8,447 nucleotides of DNA, from assembly GCA_022562335.1 (NCBI GenBank), contig JADFPM010000113.1, positions 1-8,447 on the forward strand, read 5' to 3'. A model generated the notes under the pieces. It had not been told where the DNA came from. It was given only the letters and a program-made list of their open reading frames with translations, and searched no databases. Every line of letters starts with the position of its first letter. Within the stretch, counting starts at the first letter, position 1. Source of the DNA: Chloroflexota bacterium (GTDB taxonomy: Bacteria; Chloroflexota; Dehalococcoidia; Lucifugimonadales; UBA3495). Made by a program: the position numbers and the translations under genes. Below, one piece after another: positions 1 through 6,098 of this stretch.

Positions 1-19
1 GACGACATGCGCCGCCGCC

Positions 20-2713
20 GTGTGGTCGAATAGGTTGGTGATCAACAGGGCCACATTTGGCAGGGCAGCAACCGGACGGGCGGGATGGGAAGTAGCTATT
101 GCCGGAAAGACCGGCGCCTGGCTGGTGCGGTATTCCGGCTGGTTCATCGCCTCCGTACTGCTGGCGACCGCACTGCTGGTGCTGCCCATATTCCTGATGG
201 CGCCCACCGAGCAGGCTTCCCAGGACCCCGGTGGGCCGGTATTCGACCTGCAAGAAAAAGTACACACCAGGTTTCCTCCCCGCATCCATGGCACCGGGTT
301 CATTGTCGAAGATAGGACGGGAGACATTCTGCGCCAGGCCCCGTTATGGGAGCTGTACCAAAACGAGGAGAGGTTGCGGGACTCCAGCTTGGAACGATTT
401 CTCTACGACGGGTACGACGCCGACAACCAGCGGCAGATCATCGGCGTGTTCACCATCGCCGATGCCGTGAATACCCTGCTGGCGCTGGACCCCCGGACCG
501 ATGCGACCCTGGCGACGGCATCCGACGACCAGGTGAAACAGGCCCTGCACCGCCTGTTTGCCAGCGACACCGGCCGCCCGCTGCGGGACTCGCTTTCCCG
601 GGACGCCGGATTTGAGACCAGGATGATAGACGGCCAGGAGTTTGACTACTGGCGGGCTTCGGCGCTGTCATCCTACGTCGCTTCCGACAACCAGATGTTG
701 GGCGGCGGCCGGTCCACCCTAAACCTGGCCAACGACGATGTGACGCTGGCAAAAGAACGCTACAACCGGCAGGTGCAGGAACTATTGCGGGGAGATCAGG
801 CCAACTACCGGTTGTGGGGCCTGGCCATCGATATAAACCTGGAATCCAGAGAGCAGGGCCGTAAGGCGTTGCCCTTTGTGGCGGCCACGGTCCTGCTGGT
901 CCTGGTGGTGGTGGGGATCGCGCTGCGCTCGCCCCGTTCGGCGGGTATGGCGCTGGTGGGCCTGTTGATGCTTTTCGTCTGGCTCAAGGGCGGCTCCAAT
1001 CTGGTGGGGCTTAAATCCTCTTTGACATTGGACCTGATAGTTCCCATCGCGATGATCTCCCTGGGCGTGGACTTTTTCATCCACGCCATGGCCCGCTACC
1101 GCGAGGAGCGGTCGCGGACAGGGTCGATACCGCTGGCGCCGCCTTTAGCGCTGCAGAACGGAATGTCGAAGGTTTTTGGGGCCCTGACGTTGGCGATGCT
1201 CTCCGACGGGATCGCCTTCCTGGCCAACGTGACCTCGGGTATCGAGACGGTCATTGGCTTTGGCATCGCCGCGGGCATCGCCGTTTTTGCCAGCTACATC
1301 GTGATGGGCATGTTTTTGCCGTTGGTGGCCATGCGCTTGGACCAGCGGACCGCCCGCAAAGCCCAGGAAGATGGCGCGCCGGGCGGTTTTAAAACAGCGG
1401 CGCGGGCTTCACCTGTGCCGGATGGGTTGGCGGCGGCGGTCATGGCCCTGGTGCGTTTCCGCTGGGCGGTGCTGTTCGCGGCCGCCGGGCTTACCGTGGC
1501 CACCACCTACCTGGCGTTCCAGTTGGAGCCCCGGCTGGACGTGAAGGAGTTTTTCGACTCGGATTCCGACTTGGTCACCGGCCTGGACAAACTGGACCAG
1601 CATGTTGGACCGGCACTGTCCGGAGAGCCCGCCGTGATATACATCCAGGGAGACCTGACCGGGGCAGATACGTTATCCGCCATCGGTGACCTGCTGGACC
1701 GGATGGGCCGCAACCCATACCTGGGGCAGACTGGGGATGGCGGGGTTTCCCTGTACCGGCGCACTTTGTTGACCGTGCTGGCCCGCGTCACCGGCAGCCA
1801 GTACGCCCGAAGCCGTATCAGTGAAGGAACCGGCGTGGCGGTTACCGACGATGATGGCGATGGGATACCCGACTCGCGGGAGCAGATACTGGCTACCTAC
1901 GACTACACCGTGGAACACGGGGTGCCTATCCGCCGTGGGACGCTGGTTTACGACCCGGTACAGGTCCGGGAGACCCTGTTCCACGTTCCCGGCCCAGATA
2001 ACGGCGCCGATCTAGGGAGGGGAGAAGAACAGGCCACCATCATCGTTTTCGGTGTGTTGGGCACGCGGCAACAGGCCAACGTGTCGCCGGCCCTCCGGTC
2101 CCTGGAAAAGGACTTGGAGCCTCTGCGAGAGCTGCCTTCCATATCGTTTGCCGGGGTGACCGGTTCGCCGTTCACCAGGCATTCCACCCTTCAAGCGGCC
2201 ACCAGCGCCCTGAACACGTCCCTGCCGGTGGCCGTGGCCGCGTGCCTGGTCTTGCTGATGGTTTGGATGCGTTCGGCCCGCTACGCGCTGGTGACCATTC
2301 TTCCCATCGGCCTGGTGGTCTCCTGGCTTTACGCTTTCATGTACCTGGCGGGGTTCCACCTGAACTTCGTCACCGCCACCATCGCCGCCGTATCCATCGG
2401 CGTGGGGATAGATTACTCCATCCACGTGACCCAGCGCTTCCGTCAGGAGTTGGCGGACCGGGGGCAAACGGACCGGAACAATCGCGAGGAAGCCCTGCGC
2501 GCCACCGCCAAAGGGACCGGGGTAGCGCTGGCCGGCTCGGCGGCATCAAGTGTCATCGGCTTCGCCGTCTTGTCCTTTTCTCCCATGCCCCTTTTCTCAG
2601 CCTACGGCATCATCACCGCCGCCATGATCGCCATGGCGGCGGCGGCGGCCCTGATCGTCCTGCCTTCACTTCTGTACCTGGCCGCCGGGAAACAAGGGGA
2701 TCAACGAGAGTGA
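20..2713 (+). CDS. MMPL/RND-family (HAE3-like) membrane exporter, N-terminus unresolved
   Basis: Predicted proton-driven inner-membrane exporter of the RND superfamily, probably moving lipids or hydrophobic compounds; the substrate cannot be read from sequence. Topology by eye is the classic duplicated 1+5 / 1+5 pattern. There is a membrane helix at about 41-61, a large outside domain to about 283, and helices at about 284-302, 307-323, 335-357, 385-403 and 408-438. The second half has a helix at 481-500, an outside domain to about 732, and helices at 734-750, 755-777, 782-803, 833-853 and 859-888. The paired family motifs are visible as SLGVDFFIHAMARYREE (347-363) and SIGVGIDYSIHVTQRFRQE (792-810). 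The second outside domain carries an EF-hand-like loop at 610-621. Length (897 aa) suits the family. The frame is open upstream to base 2, and neither GTG 20, TTG 35 nor GTG 38 has a good ribosome site, so the gene may begin outside the window. Family call is firm; start is not. Confidence 0.9.
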   Translation: MWSNRLVINRATFGRAATGRAGWEVAIAGKTGAWLVRYSGWFIASVLLATALLVLPIFLMAPTEQASQDPGGPVFDLQEKVHTRFPPRIHGTGFIVEDRTGDILRQAPLWELYQNEERLRDSSLERFLYDGYDADNQRQIIGVFTIADAVNTLLALDPRTDATLATASDDQVKQALHRLFASDTGRPLRDSLSRDAGFETRMIDGQEFDYWRASALSSYVASDNQMLGGGRSTLNLANDDVTLAKERYNRQVQELLRGDQANYRLWGLAIDINLESREQGRKALPFVAATVLLVLVVVGIALRSPRSAGMALVGLLMLFVWLKGGSNLVGLKSSLTLDLIVPIAMISLGVDFFIHAMARYREERSRTGSIPLAPPLALQNGMSKVFGALTLAMLSDGIAFLANVTSGIETVIGFGIAAGIAVFASYIVMGMFLPLVAMRLDQRTARKAQEDGAPGGFKTAARASPVPDGLAAAVMALVRFRWAVLFAAAGLTVATTYLAFQLEPRLDVKEFFDSDSDLVTGLDKLDQHVGPALSGEPAVIYIQGDLTGADTLSAIGDLLDRMGRNPYLGQTGDGGVSLYRRTLLTVLARVTGSQYARSRISEGTGVAVTDDDGDGIPDSREQILATYDYTVEHGVPIRRGTLVYDPVQVRETLFHVPGPDNGADLGRGEEQATIIVFGVLGTRQQANVSPALRSLEKDLEPLRELPSISFAGVTGSPFTRHSTLQAATSALNTSLPVAVAACLVLLMVWMRSARYALVTILPIGLVVSWLYAFMYLAGFHLNFVTATIAAVSIGVGIDYSIHVTQRFRQELADRGQTDRNNREEALRATAKGTGVALAGSAASSVIGFAVLSFSPMPLFSAYGIITAAMIAMAAAAALIVLPSLLYLAAGKQGDQRE

Positions 2714-2768
2714 CTCGCCGTCCGCTGGGTAATGGCCTGGGTAGAGATTTGAAGGAAGAATCGAGGTT

Positions 2769-2788
2769 GGCCCATGCTATAATGGGCC
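2769..2788. repeat. Inverted repeat GGCCCAT-N6-ATGGGCC centred on a -10 box
   Basis: Perfect 7-bp arms (2769-2775 and 2782-2788) separated by GCTATA. The dyad overlaps the extended -10 element of the promoter before the monooxygenase gene, an ideal position for a repressor operator. Alternatively it is the first of two tandem RNA hairpins in the 3' end of the exporter transcript. The arms are seen directly; the role is inference. Confidence 0.55.
2775..2783 (+). promoter_or_regulatory. Extended -10 promoter TGcTATAAT for the monooxygenase gene
   Basis: A perfect TATAAT hexamer (2778-2783) preceded by TG at the extended -10 position. The -35 region at 16-18 bp spacing is purine-rich and poor (a TTGAAG at 2749 is 23 bp away), which fits an extended -10 promoter. 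Transcription would start near 2790, giving a leader of about 80 nt that contains the 2795-2824 hairpin. A weaker TACAAT at 2842-2847 could be a second start. Confidence 0.6.
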
Positions 2789-2794
2789 GTCTCC

Positions 2795-2824
2795 AGGGGT
2801 GGGCCGGATCGCGTGCCCACCCTT
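2795..2824 (+). terminator. G+C hairpin in the spacer: leader structure or terminator without U-tract
   Basis: Arms 2795-2804 and 2815-2824 pair over 10 bp (eight G/C-rich Watson-Crick pairs, one G-U, one closing A-U) around a 10-nt loop. No run of T follows (the next bases are CCAAATTT), so it is not a canonical intrinsic terminator. It sits just downstream of the expected transcription start of the monooxygenase gene and could attenuate it or stabilise its leader. It could equally end the exporter transcript. Confidence 0.45.
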
Positions 2825-2868
2825 CCAAATTTGCATCCTAATACAATGGATTGAGTAAGGACTGAGGA

Positions 2869-4017
2869 ATGATCAAACGGTTTTCTGTTCTGTACGTTGG
2901 GCAGATCGATTTCGAGAACGTGGGACTCGACGGCACCCCTGCCGACGAGCGCCGGTATCCCAACGAGCGTTTGGTTCAGGCGTATGACAGCGCCGTGTCC
3001 CTGGCCCAGCACATGGACGAGCTGGGCTATTACTGCATGTGGACGGCGGAGCACCACTTCCAGCGGGAGGGTTACGAGTGCTTCCCCAACCTGATCCTGC
3101 TGGGGGTCCACCTGGCGGGGATCACCAAGCGGCTCAAGTTCGGCTCGGCCTTCAACGTCGTTCCCATGTGGCACCCACTACGCCTGGCCGAGGACTTCGC
3201 CATGGCCGACGTGCTCACCGGAGGGCGGTTGATCTTCGGCGTTGGCCGGGGTTACCACTCCCGGGAGGTTGAGACGTTCGGCGCGCCGGTGATAGACAAC
3301 GACGCCAACAAAGAGCTCTTCGAAGAGCAGATGGAGATCATATTCAAGGCGTTCAACGAGGACTCATTCAGTCACCACGGCAAGCATTACACCATCCCCG
3401 CCGACGTGCCGTACCGGGGTTATCAGCTCAAGGACATCACTATGGTGCCCCGGCCCATAAACCTGCCGGTGGAGATCTGGCAGCCCATCGCCAGCGGCCG
3501 GACCCTGGAATACATCGCCACCAAGGGCATCAAGGGCATGGTCGCCCTAACCGGTGAGAAGCTGGTTGAGCAGCTATTTAACACCTATCAGGAAGTGGCT
3601 GCCAAAGCGGGCCGGCAACTGGCCTTGGGCCAGGATATGGCCCTGGGCATCGGGTTTTACATCGGCGAGACCCAGCAGAAAGCCATGGAGAGTGTCAGGC
3701 CGTATCACGACGAACGGTATAAATGGTTCGCCCCCTTTGGGTTCGTCCGCTACACCGATTCCCAGGGCAGGGCGTGGGGAACCCCCGGCGCGCCCTCCGG
3801 CGCTCCCAGCATAGAAGACGGGGTGGAGCAGAAGGTTTGGGCCTGTGGTCCCGCAGAATCAGTGGTTGGCTTGTTGCGGGAGATTGAAGAAAGGTATCCG
3901 GGCCTGGAGGACATAGTGCTTCAATGGCCGGAGGGCATGCCCTGGCCCGAATTCAAAGACCAGTTGAGCCAGTTTGCCAAAGACGTGATGCCGGCCTTCT
4001 CTGGGTCTGGAACTTAG
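2869..4017 (+). CDS. LLM-class (luciferase-like) flavin-dependent oxidoreductase
   Basis: Predicted cytoplasmic TIM-barrel monooxygenase or oxidoreductase of the bacterial-luciferase family, using reduced FMN (less likely F420) to oxidise a small organic substrate that sequence alone does not name. Supporting features are the family signature WTAEHHF at 58-64, the strand FGSAFNVVPMWHP (91-103), and the block RLAEDFAMADVLTGG (105-119) followed by LIFGVGRGYH (121-130). The later strand PVEIWQPIASG (200-210) is also typical. No signal peptide or membrane segment is visible, and 382 aa is normal for the group. The ATG is chosen because AAGGA (2857-2861) lies 7 nt upstream. The gene has its own promoter and converges with the small gene on -. 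SAR202 Chloroflexota are known for large sets of paralogous flavin monooxygenases of this class, credited with attacking recalcitrant organic matter; membership here is inference. Confidence 0.93.
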   Translation: MIKRFSVLYVGQIDFENVGLDGTPADERRYPNERLVQAYDSAVSLAQHMDELGYYCMWTAEHHFQREGYECFPNLILLGVHLAGITKRLKFGSAFNVVPMWHPLRLAEDFAMADVLTGGRLIFGVGRGYHSREVETFGAPVIDNDANKELFEEQMEIIFKAFNEDSFSHHGKHYTIPADVPYRGYQLKDITMVPRPINLPVEIWQPIASGRTLEYIATKGIKGMVALTGEKLVEQLFNTYQEVAAKAGRQLALGQDMALGIGFYIGETQQKAMESVRPYHDERYKWFAPFGFVRYTDSQGRAWGTPGAPSGAPSIEDGVEQKVWACGPAESVVGLLREIEERYPGLEDIVLQWPEGMPWPEFKDQLSQFAKDVMPAFSGSGT

Positions 4018-4027
4018 GCGCGCCAAC

Positions 4028-4046
4028 AGCCGGAAAAAATTCGGCT
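4028..4046. terminator. Short hairpin between convergent genes
   Basis: AGCCGGA (4028-4034) pairs with TTCGGCT (4040-4046) around AAAAA: seven pairs including one G-U. It lies in the 33-bp gap between two convergent stop codons, the right place for a shared bidirectional terminator. The expected T-tract is absent on + and lies in the loop rather than after the stem on -, so termination is plausible but not shown. Confidence 0.4.
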
Positions 4047-4050
4047 CAGG

Positions 4051-4419
4051 CTAGCGCGGTGTCCCCGGGACCCAATATTCCACCGGCGCGTCTTTGTCCA
4101 GCATCAGGCAGGCCTCTCCCCATTGGTTGGGGTTGTCCAGGTCCCACTCTTCCGTGCTGTCCCAGGGTTGTAGCCTGATACCTTCGCCGCCGCCGTACAC
4201 CAGCAGGATCACCCCTTCCCCCGAGTCTTCCGATCGGGCCGATCTGGCGGCGCAGGGGCCCAACGAGCTCCAGCCCGTGACCCGGCACCAGGTGTCCTCC
4301 CCGTCCTGACCTGCGGTGAACACGCCCGTGATGTCTCTGGGCTGGTCCAGCAGGTCGAATATCCGGTTGACCGTCAGCGGGCTATTGGCGCCGTCGGTCA
4401 CGTCGATTTCCAACAGCAT
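4051..4419 (-). CDS. Small acidic, Trp-rich hypothetical protein
   Basis: I do not recognise this 122-aa protein. It starts MLLEIDVTDG and is strongly acidic, with six tryptophans (44, 50, 86, 92, 100, 116) and three cysteines (45, 56, 104). A hydrophobic strand ILLVYGGG (71-78) and the tail VEYWVPGTPR are visible. There is no signal peptide or membrane helix, so it is probably a small soluble beta-rich domain. It reads like real protein rather than a shadow: balanced composition, no competing frame with better character, and an extended -10 promoter 34 bp upstream. Its ribosome site is weak (GAG, 5 nt before the ATG, with GGGG a little further out). It is divergent from glutamate dehydrogenase and convergent with the monooxygenase. 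No function is proposed. Confidence 0.65.
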   Translation of the reverse strand: MLLEIDVTDGANSPLTVNRIFDLLDQPRDITGVFTAGQDGEDTWCRVTGWSSLGPCAARSARSEDSGEGVILLVYGGGEGIRLQPWDSTEEWDLDNPNQWGEACLMLDKDAPVEYWVPGTPR

Positions 4420-4452
4420 TTGAATCTCATCCCCACGCCAGATTTGTGCCAG

Positions 4453-4461
4453 ATTCTAGCA
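4453..4461 (-). promoter_or_regulatory. Extended -10 promoter TGcTAGAAT for the small minus-strand gene
   Basis: Read on the minus strand, TGC precedes TAGAAT (one mismatch to TATAAT), the same TGC-TAnAAT layout as at 2775-2783. The -35 region has no good match. Transcription would start near 4446, leaving a leader of about 26 nt before the ATG at 4419. Confidence 0.5.
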
Positions 4462-4708
4462 TACCTTCTCCGGATGTTTGGGGCGATTCCGCCCTGAGAG
4501 GCGCCATGTCCCGCACCTTGCCCATTCAGGCGTCAACACCATGGACCGATTCGATGGTGACCCACCGGAATCTAATCCCTGATGGGGATTTAATTGATTG
4601 TGGCGGCCCAGGAAACAAGCTAAACCAGTTCTGGGATCCTAGAGACTTACCGCCCAAGTATTTGATACACGGCTTTATCAGATCGAGATCTACGGTTCGA
4701 TGATGCCC
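4462..4708. other. Divergent intergenic spacer with weak dyads, no gene seen
   Basis: Most of the 302 bp between the small minus gene and glutamate dehydrogenase holds no convincing gene. Two short open frames cross it, but they lack ribosome sites and plausible composition. Visible structure is limited to three small inverted repeats. They are CACCAT/ATGGTG (4537-4542, 4554-4559), AATCCC/GGGATT (4574-4579, 4585-4590) and AGATC-GA-GATCT (4680-4691). Positions 4560-4700 are more A+T-rich than the flanks, as promoter regions often are. I find no clear -35/-10 pair for the dehydrogenase; TTGATA at 4662-4667 lacks a good -10 partner. Confidence 0.5.
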
Positions 4709-4715
4709 AAGGAGG
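4709..4715 (+). promoter_or_regulatory. Consensus Shine-Dalgarno AAGGAGG
   Basis: A full AAGGAGG lies 6 nt before ATG 4722, fixing the glutamate dehydrogenase start and implying efficient translation. It is the strongest ribosome site in the window. Confidence 0.9.
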
Positions 4716-4721
4716 CCGAAA

Positions 4722-5972
4722 ATGCTGTCAGTCCAGCAGTTGAATCCATTCGAAGAGGTCAATCTCCTGTTTGACCGGGCGGCCGACCGGCTGTGCCTGC
4801 CCGATGGATGCAGAGAGATGCTGCGGCGGCCGTGGCGGGAGTTGCAGGTCCAGGTGCCGGTACGGATGGATGACGGCCAGGTAAAGGTGTTCGCGGGCTA
4901 CCGGGTGCAGCACAACGCCGCCAGAGGGCCCTATAAAGGCGGGGTTAGATACCACCCAGAAGCGGGCCTGGATGAGATCAGGGCGCTGGCCTCGTTGATG
5001 ACCTGGAAGACAGCCCTGGTGAACATACCCTTCGGCGGGGCTAAAGGCGGCGTCCAATGCGACCCCAACGCCCTGTCTCATGATGAATTGAACCGGCTGA
5101 CCCGGCGGTATACCATCGGTATCGAGCATCTGATCGCCCCCCACCGGGACATTCCCGCGCCGGACATGGGCACCAACTCCCAGACCATGGCCTGGATGAT
5201 GGATGCCTACGGTCTGATTCACGGGCACTCTCCGGCGGTGGTCACCGGCAAACCGGTGGAGTTGGGGGGGTCCCTGGGCCGGGAGGCAGCCACCGGGCGG
5301 GGCGTCGTGACGATCCTCCAAGAGATGGCCCGGGACATGCCCATGGACCTGAAGGGCGCCCGGATAGTCGTGCAGGGCTTGGGCAACGTTGGCTCCTGGG
5401 TGGTCCGGCTGGCGAATGAGCAGGGATGCAAGGTGGTCGGGGCCAGCGACGCCAGCGGCGGGATCTATAACCCCAAAGGGTTGGACGTGACGACGCTGCT
5501 GGCCGTCAAGGGATTGGATGTCCCTGCCGATGACCTGCCCGCCGGAGAGCGGGTGACCAATCAGGAGCTTTTGGAATTGGATTGCGACGTGCTGATCCCG
5601 GCCGCCATCGGCAACGTCATCACCGCCGCAAACGCCTCCAGGATCAAGGCGAGGTTGATAATGGAGGCGGCCAACCATCCAACCACTCCCGAGGCCGACG
5701 AGATACTGGCCGACCGCGGCATCGTGCTCCTTCCCGATATACTGGTCAACGCGGGAGGGGTCATCGTCTCGTATTTCGAGTGGACTCAAAACCTGCAGGA
5801 ATTCCGCTGGGATGAGGACCAGGTGAACCAGGAACTGGCCAAGATCCTGATCGCCGCCTACCGGGAGATGCGCGCCAAGGCCAAAACCCGAAACCTGACC
5901 TATCGAGAGGCGGCCCTGGAGATCGGCGTGGAAAGGGTGGCCAGGGCGGTGGAGTTGCGTGGGTTCGTGTAG
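4722..5972 (+). CDS. Glutamate dehydrogenase (NAD(P)-dependent)
   Basis: Catalyses reversible oxidative deamination of glutamate to 2-oxoglutarate and ammonium in the cytoplasm, linking amino-acid nitrogen to the TCA cycle. The N-terminal substrate domain holds GPYKGGVRYHP (69-79) with glutamate-binding Lys72, MTWKTAL with Lys96, and PFGGAKGG (103-110) with catalytic Lys108. It also holds APDMGTN (146-152) with catalytic Asp148. The Rossmann domain follows with QGLGNVG (218-224) and an acidic Asp243 at the end of the second strand (GASDASGGIYNP), which leans toward NAD. The late motifs IPAAIGNVIT (292-301), EAANHPTTPEAD (315-326) and DILVNAGGVIVSYFEWTQN (339-357) are family-typical. They differ slightly from the textbook ALENQIT and ANGPTTPEAD forms. 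The 416-aa length matches the small hexameric class. It has a strong ribosome site and no obvious promoter; the next gene has its own promoter, so co-transcription is not required. Confidence 0.96.
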   Translation: MLSVQQLNPFEEVNLLFDRAADRLCLPDGCREMLRRPWRELQVQVPVRMDDGQVKVFAGYRVQHNAARGPYKGGVRYHPEAGLDEIRALASLMTWKTALVNIPFGGAKGGVQCDPNALSHDELNRLTRRYTIGIEHLIAPHRDIPAPDMGTNSQTMAWMMDAYGLIHGHSPAVVTGKPVELGGSLGREAATGRGVVTILQEMARDMPMDLKGARIVVQGLGNVGSWVVRLANEQGCKVVGASDASGGIYNPKGLDVTTLLAVKGLDVPADDLPAGERVTNQELLELDCDVLIPAAIGNVITAANASRIKARLIMEAANHPTTPEADEILADRGIVLLPDILVNAGGVIVSYFEWTQNLQEFRWDEDQVNQELAKILIAAYREMRAKAKTRNLTYREAALEIGVERVARAVELRGFV

Positions 5973-6000
5973 AACCGGCGATTCATCCCTGGCGCCCAAG

Positions 6001-6031
6001 TTGACGCTACGAGCGTGCCCCGGTATATAAT
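6001..6031 (+). promoter_or_regulatory. Sigma-70-type promoter TTGACG / TATATAAT before the GGT-like gene
   Basis: A -35 TTGACG (6001-6006) is followed 17 bp later by TATATA (6024-6029), or 19 bp later by TATAAT (6026-6031). This gives an expected start near 6038 and a leader of about 60 nt. Between the boxes lies a small perfect dyad ACGCT-acg-AGCGT (6004-6016), a possible operator. Because the promoter overlaps the upstream GTG at 6015, that GTG cannot be the start for transcripts from here. Confidence 0.65.
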
Positions 6032-6063
6032 CGAGCCTCAGATTCACGGGCAGAATTCGTTGC

Positions 6064-6085
6064 GGCCGCCCAAAATGGGGCGGTC
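6064..6085 (+). other. Leader hairpin just upstream of the GGT-like ribosome site
   Basis: Arms 6064-6071 and 6078-6085 pair over 8 bp (core CCGCCC/GGGCGG, one G-U) with a six-base AAAATG loop. It lies one base upstream of the GGGAGG ribosome site, so folding could influence initiation. A similar G+C hairpin sits in the leader of the monooxygenase gene. Pairing is seen directly; function is inference. Confidence 0.4.
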
Positions 6086-6086
6086 C

Positions 6087-6092
6087 GGGAGG
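6087..6092 (+). promoter_or_regulatory. Shine-Dalgarno GGGAGG that decides a TTG start
   Basis: GGGAGG lies 6 nt before TTG 6099, an ideal distance. The other candidates, GTG 6015, ATG 6075 and ATG 6150, have no comparable site. Confidence 0.7.
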
Positions 6093-6098
6093 CGCGCC

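Noticed and set aside
4446..4762. Short open frames on both strands of the divergent spacer
   Set aside because: No ribosome site, implausible composition, overlap with the small gene's promoter or with the dehydrogenase start.
5264..5270. Run of seven G in glutamate dehydrogenase, a possible slippage site
   Set aside because: The frame continues intact through all later family motifs, so there is no sign of a frameshift.
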